DNA of 64,000 nucleotides. Origin: Apiosordaria backusii. Its lineage: Eukaryota; Ascomycota; Sordariomycetes; Sordariales; Lasiosphaeriaceae. The notes below the pieces were generated by a model that searched no databases, was not told the origin of the DNA, and was given only the letters and a program-made list of their open reading frames with translations. A program made the translations under genes and the position numbers. Of the stretch, positions 46,443 through 60,500 are shown in pieces. Numbering within the stretch: position 1 is the first letter of the stretch; every line of letters begins with the position of its first letter. The stretch lies in the NCBI GenBank assembly GCA_030549205.1, contig JAUKTV010000023.1:248001-312000 (forward strand). The letters are read 5' to 3'.

Positions 46443-49400
46443 GGTTATAAGCTTGGAAAATACTTAATTAGGTTATAGGCTTATAAATTTAAACTTAAAG
46501 CCTTCTATAAATAATGGCTTAGGCCATTATAAACTATGTTATAAATAGGCTATAAAAATTATTAATTTTAAAGCCTACTTATTAAAGTAAGATTTTAAAG
46601 CAAAGATTAAACTTACCTTACCTTTATTAAATTTTCTAAAAGCCTATAAAGGTTCAAATTTACATCTGCTATTAAATTTATTATACCGTAAGGAGTATAA
46701 AAATTAAACCTAATAAGGTACTAAAGGCTTATAAATTATAAACTTATAAAAGTTAAAAATAATATTCCTACTTTAACTATAGTTAAATAGATAGTTCTAT
46801 AAAACCTAAAAGTAGGTAAAAAAGTAAGAAGGAAAAGACCTTCTTAACTATTACTACTATTAGTAATTACAGTATTTTATTATATAAAATAAAGCCTATT
46901 CTTTAAAGCTCTTAAATACTATAGACTTAATACCTTTTACTATATAAGTAAATTATAATTAAAGCCCTAATTAAAATCGATATTAAACTAAGGTTTTAAA
47001 GCTTTATAAAACATTCGAACGGTAAGTATATTAAGCCCCTTATAGATTTAAAAATATAAAATATAAGGCTTAAGTAAAGGTCTTTTAAGGAAGAGGAATT
47101 AGTGGATTTTTATTATATATAGGCCTTTACTATTTAATTTAGAAAATAAAAGGTTTAAATCTAATAATTATAAAGTACTATAAGTAAAGTAATAAAGTAA
47201 ATTAAACTTTTAATAGTAGCTTAAAGTACTTTAAAATAGCCTAAGGCTACTATAATCGCTCTTCTAATAGTAGCTAATACTATACATTTAAAAGCTACAG
47301 TAACCTATTAATTAAAGTTTAAGGCTAATAGTAATTCCGTAAAGGTCCTTTATATTATTATAGTTATTAAAATAATTAAAAAGGTTTACGAATTCTTTAT
47401 TAACTAAAGGCTTATAAGTCTTAAGAATTTCGATCTATAAAAATAGGGCCTAAATATTATACTATATACTATTGATATAACTACTTTTATAGAGGACCTT
47501 ATTATAATAGCCTACTAAAATAATACTAAATAAGCCTTACTATTAATATTACTTTAAATTAATATAACCTTAGGCCCTTAAACTTCTATTTTATAATAAA
47601 TAAGCTCTATTAAAGCTTATAAATTACTTATTTAAAGGTATTTTTATAGTATTAAATTATAGTAAAAGAACCTTTATAAAAAATACCACTCTTTAAATTT
47701 CTATTAATTTATTAACTTTTTAATAGATTTTAATATTAAGTTCTTTAATATAGTTAGTTAATTTATACTAACTGGTATTGACCTTTAAACTATAAATTAA
47801 ATAAATTAATATTTATAAACTATAAAAAAAAGCTTTTTAAAGTAAATTAAAAGGTAAAAAAGCGTTATATAGACCGTTAAAGTACTAAATTTAAATACAA
47901 ATACTATTAACTTAAACTTCTTAATAATAAATCTATTAAAAGAACAGTATATTCTAGCCTTTATTATTATTAAAGGTATAGCCTATAAAAGTAAAGAAGG
48001 CCTTTATAAAGACACTAAAAAGAAGGTTTTCTTAAGTAAAAAGCCTAAAAATAATAACAATAGTAGCCCTAGTAACCTTTCTTAAAAGAAAAAGAAGAAA
48101 GGCTTTAAAAAGCTTAAAGGTATTAAAAAAAAGCTTAAGGCTAAGGATTTATTTGCCTATATAGTAAACTTCTATAACCTAACTTTAAAGGTCTTTAAAG
48201 ACTTTAATAATAATAATAGTAATAATAGTACTTATATAATGCTTATAAGGCCTATTAAAAGCGCTAAAAGTACTAAAGATAAGGCCTTAATAGTACTTTC
48301 TTTAAAGGATATCCTTTTATATAATATTAAGTTTACTAATTATATTATTAATAGTTGAAAATAGTTTACTAATTATAAGCTTAATAATAACTTATTAAGG
48401 ATAATTTATATAAAAGAAGGTCCCTTAACGCTTAAAGGCTTTAAAACTATTATATTTATAATACTTTTATAAAATAAACCCTTTAAATATATTAAGTTTA
48501 AATTTAAAAATACTTTATATATTTTTTAGTTTAATATTAACTTTTTTAATAGTATATTATATTATAAAGCCAGTAGTTAAGTTAAAAAGAAAGTATTATA
48601 TAAGTTTAATAAAGCCTTAATAGCGGTATTTAATTTTAAATTTTTAGGCTTTTTTTTAAAATTATAGAAGGTAGAAAGGCCTATTATTTACTATAATATA
48701 AATTTTAATATTACTAATCGGAAGTGAAAATTAATAGTAGAACTTTTTAATAGGCTTTTATTTTAAAAGAATAGTTATTCGAAGGTTGATTTAAATCCTT
48801 AAAGGCTTAGTAATAGGCCTATAAAGTTAAATAGCGATAGTATTATTAACTTTAATTTAAATATTTAAAAAGTAAAGCCCTGTAGGTTTAGGGAGTTTGA
48901 ATAAGGCTATAAGGAAGGCTATAGTAAAAGTAGACTTAAAAGAATAGAATTCCGTTAGTCTATAAAAGGCCTTAATAATTTAGGTAATTCTAGATTTAAA
49001 AGATCTAATTAAGGCAGATCTATTAAAAAGCTCCGTTAGTCTATAAAAGGCTCTAATAGTTTAGGTAACCCCGGCTTATTTAATTAAAAAGAAGTTTAAG
49101 GAGGCTATATACTTAAGGAGGCTATTAAAAATATCCTTAATACCGTTATAGACTATTATAGTAAATTACTTTAAATAGTATTAAAATAGTATATTAGGTT
49201 AGGCTATATAGACTTAATATTATTAAAAAAAACTAATAAAATTACTATTAAACTTTTTAAATTTAAATTTAATAAAAGAAGTAGATTTTTAATCTTTAGT
49301 TTATAATAAAGTTAAGGTAATAAAAAGACTTTATTTTTTTATTATTTTAAACCTTCTTAAAGTTTTAAATTCCATTAAAGGCAATACTTTTAAAATTAAA

Positions 49401-51796
49401 CCTATACTTTATAATAAACTCTCTATAGTATTAATTTTAATAAATTGAAAATCTTAATTTAAATAGATTTTTTACTTACTAAATATTAAAGCTATATTAA
49501 GTGTTATAAAAGGTTTTTTCAAAAGCCTAAAGAATTGTTATAATTAATATCCTATCCGTTTTTACTATAATAATAGAAAAGAAATTAACTATAAATTATA
49601 GGCTTGGTTTTTTATTAAAGGTATTAAATTTTCTACTTTTAAGCCCTATATTTATAAATAAAATAGCCTAATTAAATACTTTATTAAAGTATTTTTAAAT
49701 TAATTATAGACTATAATAATATTATTATAACTTCTTTAATACTTATAATACTATATAGTACTTATAATATTTAAATTAATTAACTATATAGTAGTTAATA
49801 ATAGGGACCTTATTTTTTATTAAACGTTCTATAATAAATTAAAGCCTTCCCTTTCCTATAAGTTAAATTTAAGCCGATTTAAAGTTATAAGCTTTTTTAT
49901 AAAGCTCTTTATTCCCGTCAAAGAAAAGTCCAAAACTTTAAAACTATAGGCTTATATAAAGTTTAATAAGCTATTAACTGTCTTTAAAAATAAGACTTAT
50001 TAAATATAGATACCAGTTAAAAAGGTAATAGTAAAATCTTCTTTCGTTAATATAGTAAATAAGTTTACTATAATTTAAAATATTATTACCATTTTAGAAA
50101 GGGATTTAAATTAAAGGGAGGTAAAGCTACTACAATTAGTAAATAAAAATAGCGACCTATACTTTAAATACAATTTAATCGGCTAGCTAAATTTAGAAAT
50201 TAATTTGTAAGCTAATATTAAAAAATTCTCTAATAATAAGCCAATTAATAAGCCTATTACAATTTAAAAGGCTATAATCGATAGTAATTTAAAGCCTTCT
50301 AATAGGCCTATTATAAGCCTTAAAGCTAGTTTAAAACCCCCTATTAAAGACTACTTATTAATGGAAGTAGAAGAACTATATTAAAATATAAATAAAGATA
50401 TCGAAATAGATATTAACTAATTTATTAAATTAATTCTAATTAAAGTTAAGGCTTATTACTATAGGGTCTTTAAAGGTCCTTTTAATATTAGTTTATTACT
50501 TTAAACTTTAAAATAAATATTAAAAAACCTTAAAAAATCCTACTGGCTAAAAGCTATATATAGTAAATTTAGATAAATAGTTAATTAAAGAACCTTTAAA
50601 TTCCTTCCTTAAAGTACTCTTTTTAAAAACCGTATATTATTAATTAGTAAGTTAATACTATATAAAAAGACCGATAAAGAAAATAAGCTTTTAAAGTTTA
50701 AGGCTAAGTTAATTATTAGAAGATTTTTATAAAAGGAAGGCTTAGATTTTATAAAGACCTTTGCCTTTATTACTATACTACCTATTTGGTATATATTATT
50801 AATTATAGTAGTTTTATTAAATTAAGAAATAAAGTAAATCGATTTTATAGAGATATTTCTTAATAGATATTTAAAAGAGGAGAATTATATAATTATATTT
50901 AAAGGCTTTTATAAATTCTATTAAAAAACCGACTTAATTATTAAAGTAAAGTTATATAAGTAAGGCTTTAAGTTTGAAATTAGCTAAATAATTTGCCTCT
51001 TTAAAGCTTTATATAGTTTAAAATAAAGCCCTAAACTTTAATAAACTAAACTTATTAAATTATTAAAAGAAAAGGATTTTATAACGCTAATTTTTAACTT
51101 TACTATCTTTTATAATTTTAAAGTTAGGATTTTTATAGTAACTTACGTTAATAATTGTTTAATTATAAGTTTTAATAAGGCTTATATTTAACGGCTTAAG
51201 AAAAGTTTAAATAAGGTTTACTTAATAGAAAATAAAAGGCCGGCTTCTTTCTTTTTAAGTATTTAAATAATAAAGGATAAGTATTGTTTCCTTTTATAGT
51301 TTAGTTAAGCTTAGTATATATAGAAAGCAATTAAGACCTTTGGCTTTAAAAATAGCTGTAAAATATTAGTTCCTTTATAGTTTAAAATAGTAGCTTAATA
51401 TAAAGACCTTAAATTAAAAAAAAGTCCTATAATTAAATTAGATTATATACTATTTTAATATATAGTAGGTATTGTAATATATTTAATAATTTAAATAAAG
51501 CTTAATATTATTTTTATAATATAGTAGTTTTTAAAAAGTATATAGTAGCTTACTGTAATAAGTTTAAACGCTGTTAAAAATCTTTTAAAGTATTTAAACG
51601 GTATAGAGAATTTAGTAATTACTTATAGTTATAATACTATTAGATTTATTAAAAAGGAAGGTATTATAATATTTATAGACTTTATAGATTTAGACTTTAT
51701 AGGGGATTTAAAGGATTTAAAATCCACTTATAGCTTTATATTTAAAATAATTAAAGGCTTTATAAATTAGAAATTAAAGAAAGTTAATACTATAAG

Positions 51797-52180
51797 TGTG
51801 ACGAACCCCTGTACAGAACCTCTGAAAGGGATACTCGGTTGAAGGCAACTTCTGACAATTGGTTCGGTGCAGCTAAACAGTGCACAACAAGATGTCTCAA
51901 TGTAAACACAAGATACCGTGGATACAAGCTGTGATTGCATACTGCGGAACTATCTACAAGTTATCTAGTTCCTCCGTATATATATTCCAAGTGCCAAGCC
52001 TTTCCTTCTTACTGGATCTATCCTTCAACACGTAGATCCCCTGGATCTATGTTCCAAATCCTAGATCGATGTTCCGAATCCTAGATCCCCTGGATCTACG
52101 TTCTCAATCCTAGATCCTTATCGTGCTCCTTATCCGTCGCTTGGCCCGTGCCACACTCGCGCCTCTCCACGCTTGTGACA
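51797..52180 (+). mobile_element. un-RIPped solo LTR with 5-bp target duplication
   Basis: A 384 bp island of normal GC content inside the AT-rich copia element. It begins TGTGACGAACC and ends GCTTGTGACA, and is flanked by ATAAG on both sides (51792-51796 and 52181-52185). TG...CA ends plus a 5 bp direct duplication identify a solo LTR left by recombination. Internal short repeats occur (CCTAGATCCCCTGGATCTA). Orientation is provisional. It has no resemblance to the 871 bp copia LTR, so it belongs to another family. Confidence 0.88.
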
Positions 52181-52764
52181 ATAAGCCTCTTTATATTAAA
52201 AGCTAAAACCGATATACTTATTAAGGCTATTTAAAAAGCTTTATAAATTAAAGGGGTTTATAAAAAGCTAAAGTATACTTTAATAAGCTCTACCTTATTA
52301 TATAGTAATAATACTGGCTCTATAATTATTACTTATAACTTAGCCCTTTATAATTATATTAAATATATATTATTAAAATACTATTAAGTTAGGGAATAAA
52401 TTAAGGTATTTTAGATTATTATTAATTACTTAAATACGAAACAAATACCGATTAACGGACTAATTAAATTACTAACTAGCCAAAAATTCAAGACCTTTAT
52501 AAGTCTTTTAAATTTAAAGAATAAGCTTATAAAAAAAAAGTTAATAAAAGAATAGATTAAAAAACTACCCTCATTATATTTAATTTTCCTTTATAATTTA
52601 ATTTATAAAAGTAATTACTTAACGTTTAAAATATATAGGCCTTAATACTTTATATACTTTATATTTAGTTTTTTAATTAACTAATTAATTCATTAATTTT
52701 AACTTACTATAGTAGGCTTTAAATTTAAATCTAAGCCAACTACTTACTATAAGTAAAGAAAGGG

Positions 52765-53631
52765 TATTAAATTAAATCCCTATAAAACCTAAGACTTTGT
52801 CGGCCGACTAAGTATAGGACCTAAGTTTATAATAGATAGTTATTATTATACTATATAGTAAAAGCTTAAATTAAAAAGCCTATCCGTTAGCTATCTGGCA
52901 CTTAGTCAGTACTTTATTTTATTACAAAGCTATTTAAAGGCCTATATCTTACTAACTAATAAGCTAAATTACTTATAATTTTATATTTAAGCTACTAAGG
53001 CCTACTACTATAAATAGTATAAATGGCCTAACCCTAACCCTACATTAACCTATACTTTAAGTTAAACGTACTTAGTTTTACAGCCTATTTTATATAACTA
53101 TAAATTAATTTTTTAAAAACTATAAACCATACTAACTTAACTGCCTATAAAACCTATAGTCAATTATTAAGTTAACTAAATTAGCTAAGAATTAATAAAC
53201 CTATAATTAAATAAGTATATTACTATTATATTAAATTATAAGCCTATAAGCTCTATAGGTTAAGAGCTATAGAGGGCTTAGTAAATAATTTATAAGGCTT
53301 AGTAAACCTCGAGGTTAACTAAGCTGAACTTTAACTTATTTATCTGTTAGGGTATGTAAGGTACTGTACGTCAGTCGGTAGGTATATAGTAAAGGTCAAG
53401 TACAAACCCTACTACAGAGATTATTATAATAGATTTATAAAAGGCTAACACTACAATACAATTATTTACCCACTATATTTCTATTCTACAGTACCTACAG
53501 GGTACTGCACTCTAGTACCCCAGCACTAAACTATAGGTATCACACATAAGACTTCTGCTGCACTATGAGCTAGTGTGTGAGCACTAATTACAGGGCCCTT
53601 AAGCCTGTAATTAGCCATATCCATTCCAATA
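52765..53631 (+). repeat. 3' LTR of the copia element
   Basis: Aligns along its length with the 5' LTR. Its TG start has become TA and its CA end TA, as C-to-T changes on one or other strand would produce. It carries the same CCCTAACCCTA motif near 53032. Confidence 0.8.
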
Positions 53632-53632
53632 A

Positions 53633-54358
53633 ATATTAAGGTATTAAAATATAGTACTTTGTAAGTATTATAGAATAAAAATATAGTAGGTAAATAATTG
53701 TATTATAGTATTAGCCTTTTATAAATTTACTATAATAATCTTTATAGTAGGTTTTATACTTAACCTTTACTATATATTTACCGACTAACGTGTAGTACTT
53801 TGTATACCTTAATGGATAAATAGGCTAAAGTACGGTTTAATTAACTTTAAGGTTTGCTAAGCCTTATAGATTACTTGCTAAGTCCTCTGTAGCTTCCGAT
53901 TTATAGGGCCTATAGGCTTATAATTTAATATAATAATAATATACTTATTTAACTATAGGCTTACCAATTCTTGGCCAATTTGGCTAGCCCAGTAGTTAGC
54001 TATAGGTTTTATAGATAGTTAAGTTAGCGTAGTTTACAGTTCTTTAAAAATCGACTTATAGCTATATAAAAGAGCTACGAAATCTGACCTTAATCTAAAG
54101 TGCAGGTTATTGTAGGCTTAGGGTTAGGCCACTTATACTACCCATAATAGTAGGCCTTAGTAGCCTGAATATAAAATTACAGGCAGTTTGGCCCACTGAT
54201 TAGTAGGATGCAGGCCTTTCAATAGCCCTGCAGTGAAGTAAGGTGCTGGGCAAATGCCGGGTAGCTGACGGGTAGGCTTTCCTACTTAAGCTTCCACCAC
54301 ATAGTATAACAGCAGCCACCTACTGTAAACTTAGGCCTCACAGGGACCTAGTTTAACA
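53633..54358 (-). repeat. inverted, truncated copia LTR
   Basis: The reverse complement of this stretch matches the copia LTR from its start (TGTTAAACTAGG at 54358 reading leftward) to about 150 bp before its end, where it directly abuts the 3' LTR. It retains more G/C than the neighbouring LTR (for example CTGACGGGTAGGC), so it was mutated less. Confidence 0.8.
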
Positions 54359-54540
54359 TATATATTATTAATATTATAGTAAAAGATATTGCTTAAATAT
54401 ATTACGATAGATTATATTATATTATAAATATATTTAAAAAGGTTATTAATAATTATAAATTATAGTTTATTATAGATTTTATAAATGAGCTTTTAAAAAT
54501 CCTTAGGGTAAGATAGAAGCTTTTATTATTAGGTTACTTA

Positions 54541-57500
54541 TCCTGTCCGGAGGACAATATTCCTGCCAAACTTCCAAAAATCGCATACAAAATTGATAAG
54601 AATCTTATCGCTCAAGAGAGATTGGTCGGGGCTACCGGAGAGTGGGTCCAATTCGGCACCACCTCCAAAATTTATGCAACCGGTACCATTCTGTGCGTAA
54701 CTGTATGGCAAATCTAGATCTGAAATCCGATTTCTGAAGGTCCACGAAATGGCTGACATGCAGGCGTTTGAATACGGTTTGAGATCGTGTTTGGGTGCGC
54801 CCGGGCGATTGCGCGCATTGCACGTGATTACGCGCCTTGCCCCACACTGCCTTCCACAAGAATGCCCCACTTTGCCTTTGACCCCCCGCGTCAAATTTAA
54901 TTCCTCCCACTTCAAATTTCTCCTACCGCGAATTTCCATTTCCTCCATTCTTCATCCAACAATCGATCGCACCGCAGACCTCAATCGCACCCCAACGCCT
55001 TCATTCACTATCCGTCATTTCTAACCGACGCTCCTTTCCTCTGTGGTATTGTTTGCCCGTTATGGCCGGCCTATTCAGTATCCATGGCGGACGAGGCGGG
55101 TGCGGCGGAGGTGGTTTCTTCCAAAGTTTGCTATCTTTGCCGCGTAGAGAAGCCCAGCGACCAATTCTGGTCGGTACGAGGCCCTCGAAGGATCGTCGTC
55201 AATTGCTCGGATTGCCGTAATCGCACGAGGCAACAGGCGAGTCTATCAGTTCTATCTTCCTCCGTTGCTTTACTAACCTTATTCCTAGGTAACCGCGTCG
55301 GCTGCACGCATTTCCAGAGCAGCTGCGATAGCCGGCGGACAAGATCCAGCGGTTGCGCCTCGCCAGAATCTCACCCATACGGTCCTTGCCCAGCGATACC
55401 GCGAAGGCGGCCGTGTCAGTACGGATACTCCCGAAATGGCTGCTGCTCGCAGCGAGATCTCGTACATCCAGCGACGGCATCGCCTCGAGCGTCGCCATGG
55501 TGAAGAACCTTCCCAGACCCCGACGATGAGTGGCTTGCTTCGCCAGCAACAAGAGATCCAGGACCCCGCCACCGACCTCCCACCCTCTGCTCAGCCGAGA
55601 GAGCCTGAGGAAGAGATGGAAGCTGACGATGAAGTGCCTCGCGTGGGATCTCTAGTTCCACAGCGACGGCCACCACCCTCACCGTCCACACCTGCTCGTG
55701 GCCGTCGCCGAGGACGACCGCGCCTTGACCGAATTCCTCGCGGCCGACCACGCAGACGCTCCTCCCCCCAACCAGCTCCCGCGAATTCGACGAGCCTCCC
55801 CCTCAGTTTACAGGGGCCGATTAGGAGTCGCCTCTAACCGCGGAAGACCTCGCCATCAAGGCAGAATTCGACAGGGCACTTGCTGCCGAGCAGATGCAAT
55901 ACTGCCCACGGTGCAAAGAGCGGTGGTTCGACATGGAGCTCAAAGGGGATAGGATCTGCAAGCGTTGCCACGATAAGGATGATAAGAAGCGTCAGGACGA
56001 GCCTTTTTTCTTTTCGGCTGCGAACAAGCTGGATTTTGGCCCTGTACCTAATGATCTGCCCAGGCTTGAGCCGTTGGAGGAGATGTTTATTGCGCGGGTG
56101 CACGTCAGCGTCAATGTATTTACAGTACGTAACGAGGATGGAAGCAAAGGGTTTGGTAACTGACAAAACATAGGTTCGTGGGCAGCAGTATAAGTATCGT
56201 GGGCATGTTGTACACTTCTTGCGTGACGTTGGCAAGGTATATAGTGAGCTCCCTTTGCTACCCAAAGACCTCGATGTCGTTATCCTTCGGCCTCGTGGTT
56301 CCGAGAACGTGGCCCGGATGGATCGGCAGTTCCGCCGACGATTCCGCGTCCGCCGCGCCGCAGTAGAGGCCTGGCTTAAGTTTCTTTCCCTCAACCACCC
56401 AGGCTACCGAGACTTTACTTTGAATCACGACAATCTTTCCCAGCTCCCCGAAGATGGCAACGTCTTCGACCAGCTAAGCATCCATGAAGTTGACGAGACC
56501 TCGGGTTTGCCTGCCGATTTTGGCCCTGATGTTGACCCGGTCGAGGAGCCAGAGCTGGAAGATTCTGAGGTTATCGACGAAGCCGCAGTGCCCAACCTGC
56601 TCATCCAGGAGACTGAGCTTAATCAACTCCAGGGCCGTGTCGACAACACCGTCGCTGAGGATACCGAACGGGTCCCCCTACGACACGCCGACCCGCACTC
56701 GGCACACCAGCTACCCATGCCATCTATCCGTCGTACGCCTTTGGATGAATTTAACCAGAAGTACGCACTGCTTTCTTTGGCCTGCCCCACCTTATTTCCC
56801 CAGGGCGTTGCGGATTTTGTTGAGCCCAGGCAACGCAATATATCCTACCAGGATTATATTGAGCATGCCATAAAGTGGGAGGATGGCCGGTTCGCTAGGC
56901 ACCACAGCTTTCGCTTTATTGCCTTGAACACGCTAATGCGTCAGCAAGCACGCAGCAACAGCAAGTTCTATGTCAGTAAGCACCATCGCACGCCGCTTAC
57001 CAAGGAGGACCTCCAGCGAGCTCTGGCCGACCCCGAACAGCCAGAAGCTCAAGCGATCTTAAATCGTATCTCGCGTTTTGCGGGTGTGATTAAGGGCACC
57101 CGTCCTTTTTGGTATCGCCGGCGGCGTGAGTGTGAGGCGTTTGCCCACTGCCTTGGCGTCCCAGCTGCCTTCATCACCCAGAGCCAGCCGACCTTCATTG
57201 GCAGAGCCTATACCGGCACATGCCGAGTACGAAGAATGGAAGGTTCTGGACGAGCGTGCGCGTATGGCTAAGTCACGTCAGTTGCTGCGTGAGAACCCGC
57301 ATATCGCAGCCTGGCACTTCCACTCTCGCAACAAGCTGTTCCGGAAGATTGTGCTCGAGAAGAAGTTCAACCTGGAAGATTATTGGTACCGTTACGAGTG
57401 GCAAGGCCGCGGCAGCAGCCACGCCCATGGGCTGTATTGGTTCAATGGGAGCCCGGATCCCGACATGTCGACGAAAGATACACGAGACAACTTTGCGACG

Positions 57501-60500
57501 GTCTGGGGTTACCATATCACAGCCCTGAACCCACAGCGGGACCAGGGCGCGGACGAGGGCAATCCCCTGTCCGTAGACCCTCTCGAGACCGAGATTACCT
57601 GGGAGTGGCTCAACCGTATTGTAAACCGATGCCAGCGGCACCATTGTTCCACTACATACTGCCTCCGCCTAACCAAGAGAGATGCGGAGCGGGCCAGACA
57701 GTCGGCAGCCCGAGCAGAAGCCGGTGAGGCCGGTGAGCCAGAGCAACCCCGCCGCAGCCAACATGCCGGTTCCTCTTTCCCCGCCCGAGCGGCCAGCTGC
57801 GGGTGTTGTTAGGAGAGCAGGTACGAAATGGTGGCATTTCGAGGCCGAGAGAAACGACACCCACATGAACCAGTACAACCCGATGATCTCGCTCTGCTGG
57901 CTCGCCAACACTGACTGCTCGCCCTGCACCGGCGTACAGGCTGTGATCAACTACGCTGCAAAGTACTGCAGCAAGTCGGAGGCCCAGACCAACACGTACG
58001 CGCAGATCGCCCGCGGCATAATGCCTTACGTTTCCGACCGCAACCCCATGCTTTCGTTCGTATCCAAGCTGATGAACAAGCTGGTGGGTGAGAGGGACTA
58101 CTCCGCGCAGGAGATCTGCCACATCCTGCTGGGCCTTCCTCTCCAGGACGACAGCCGGGTGGTGCAGAGCGTGGACTGCCGGCCCCGCGAGCGACACGCC
58201 CGGCCCATCGACATCACTGCTGACGGCGAAGTCGAGGAATCCTCGAATGTCTACGACAAATACCTCAACCGGCCGGCACACATGGAGGAGGTGACGTACT
58301 TTGACTTCCTTGAGAACTGGAACTTCAAGGCCCGCGATCCTTCGAGATGGGCTGTGTGGCAACCTCCTGCGCGGCCCAGGGTTTTGTACTACTACCCAGA
58401 TACAAGCCTGTTCGCTCGCACCAGCAGTGGCCTAATTTCTGCCGTATTAAGCTCCTGCTTAACCATCCTCACCGCCAACCCACGGATCTTTTACGAGCCG
58501 ACAACCTGCTGTTTGAAACCTACGAGGTCGCCTACAGGCACTGCGCCATTCATCACGACCACCCCGACGACCATTATGGCGTCGAGGACGAGGAGGAACC
58601 CGAGCCTGACGAGGAGCTGTTTGAGCCTGGCGGTGATGTGGTTGATATCACCCTTGAGGATTGGCACGAGATGGCACGTATGGTACCTGACCTCGAGCTT
58701 CCCCAGGAGGAGGCAGATTTACTCGGCCGCCGCGACATCGACGTAAACTACGACTGGACCCGCCACATCGGCCTTTATTCCACGAGCTGTTTAACGACGG
58801 AACCTATTGGACCGAGCTCCGGGGGGATTCTCCCGGCAATTACAACGTCGAGCAGCTCCCGCGCGAGGCCTGTGACACTCTTAACACCGAGCAGCGGCTG
58901 GTGTACGACGCCATTCTAGGACACTACAGGGCAACCAACCGAGGTCAGAACCCAGCCCCGCTCCGGATCCAGGTGGACGGGGGCGGAGGGACCGGCAAGT
59001 CGTACATGGTGAAGGTGATCTCCTCTCGCCTGCAAGCCAAAGCAGCCAGGCGCGGCCAGCCCTCGCCAATCATCCGGGCGGCGCCTACCGGTGTAGCCAG
59101 CAACCAGATCACGGGCCAGACCCTCCATTCCCTCTTCCGGCTCCCGGTGGACGGCAACTACCGCCCGCTCTCGGAAACCCCAACGGTCCTCAGCTCCCTG
59201 CAGCGACAGTTTAGGCCGATCCACTACCTCATCATCGACGAGAAGAGCATGCTGGGGCGGAAAAATCTGGCCTGGATCGATCGGCGGCTCCGTGAGATCT
59301 TCCCCGAGCGCCGCGAGCAGTATCTCGGTGGGCTCAGCGTCATCCTCATAGGCGATTTCTTCCAGCTCCCCCCTGTCATGAGCAAGCCGCTATACTCTGC
59401 GGCGGGTGACTTGCGGGATATGGAGATTGTCGGCCGTAACGTATACCTTTCGTTCGACAAGTCGGTGTTCTTATCCACGGTCCAGCGCCAGCAGGGTGAG
59501 GACCAGGCTCTGTTCCGGCAGGCCCTGCAGGAACTGAGGCAGGCGAAGGTGTCCATTCCGTCGTGGGAGCTTCTCACCTCGAGATGTGCGATCAAGCTAC
59601 CCCCGGCCGAGGTGGAGGCTTTTGATAACGCCCTCCGCATCTTTCCCGTCAAGGCGCAGGTTGAAGAGTATAACCATCGGCACCTTCTGGGCCTGCGAAG
59701 GGCGGTTGTCCAGGTGAACGCGACGCACGAGGGCGCCGGCGCAGACAGGGTCAAGTCCTCCGACGCCGGCAACCTGGTCAAACGATTGCCTCTTTGTATT
59801 GGTTGCCGGGTTATGCTGACGAGGAATCTCTGGGCCAACGTTGGCCTCGTGAACGGTGCGCAGGGCACCGTATACGACATCTCGTGGGCGGAGGGAGCCA
59901 ACGTAGAAAACGACCCACCGCAGGTTATCATGGTAGCGTTTGACAACTACACCGGGCCGCCGTTCCTGTTGCCTAGCGGGGAAGAGCTTCGTGATGGGGC
60001 TAGGCCGGTGGTTCCAATCCTCAGGGTCCAACACGTGTTTGTTCTTGGGGCTGGCACCGGCCTCCGCAAGCAGTTCCCACTGCTTGTGTGCTACGCCATC
60101 ACGGTGCACAAGTCACAGGGCATCACTCTCGACAAGGTGGTTTGTGACATCTCCGAGCCAGAGTTCGCGTCCGGCCTGTCCTACGTAGCTGTTTCCAGGG
60201 TCAAAACACTGGATGGCCTGATGTTTGAGTCGCCGTTTGATCGGAGTAGGATATATTGCGAAGATCCGATACGGAGCATGCAACTGAAGATAGCTGATTA
60301 CGAGACAAGGAGGCTGCAGCGGTTGGGTCCACAGGAAGAGGAGGTTGGGTCGAGTAACATAGGCGGGTATATGAGCTCCGATAGCTCTGACATGGAAGAG
60401 GAGGATGACTCGAGCGATACAAGCGATGGCTTTACTGTGTAGAGAGAAGATTTAGTTGTGTAGGTTTAGCTGTAGTTGTAATAAACAGTCTTCAGCAGAA

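Larger units (their letters stand above)
45572..53631 (+). mobile_element. RIP-degraded Ty1/copia LTR retrotransposon, nearly full length
   Basis: Two long terminal repeats (45572-46442 and 52765-53631) bracket about 6.3 kb. A primer-binding-type sequence (GGTTATAAGCTTGG) starts at 46443, directly after the 5' LTR. A purine tract (AAGTAAAGAAAGGG, 52751-52764) precedes the 3' LTR. The internal region has lost all open frames to TAA/TAG codons, the result expected from C-to-T mutation by RIP. Reverse-transcriptase traces remain: WLKAI followed by AKLI (about 50540-50720), an FKALYSLK-SPKL segment (about 51000-51040, the KALYGLKQSP motif of copia) and YVNNCLIISF (about 51140-51170, the YVDD box). 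The order protease/integrase before RT fits copia. The element is split by a 384 bp solo LTR (51797-52180). Confidence 0.85.

Noticed and set aside
44270..54540. Protein-coding genes within the AT-rich block
   Set aside because: All frames are closed by stop codons; only relics of copia motifs remain.
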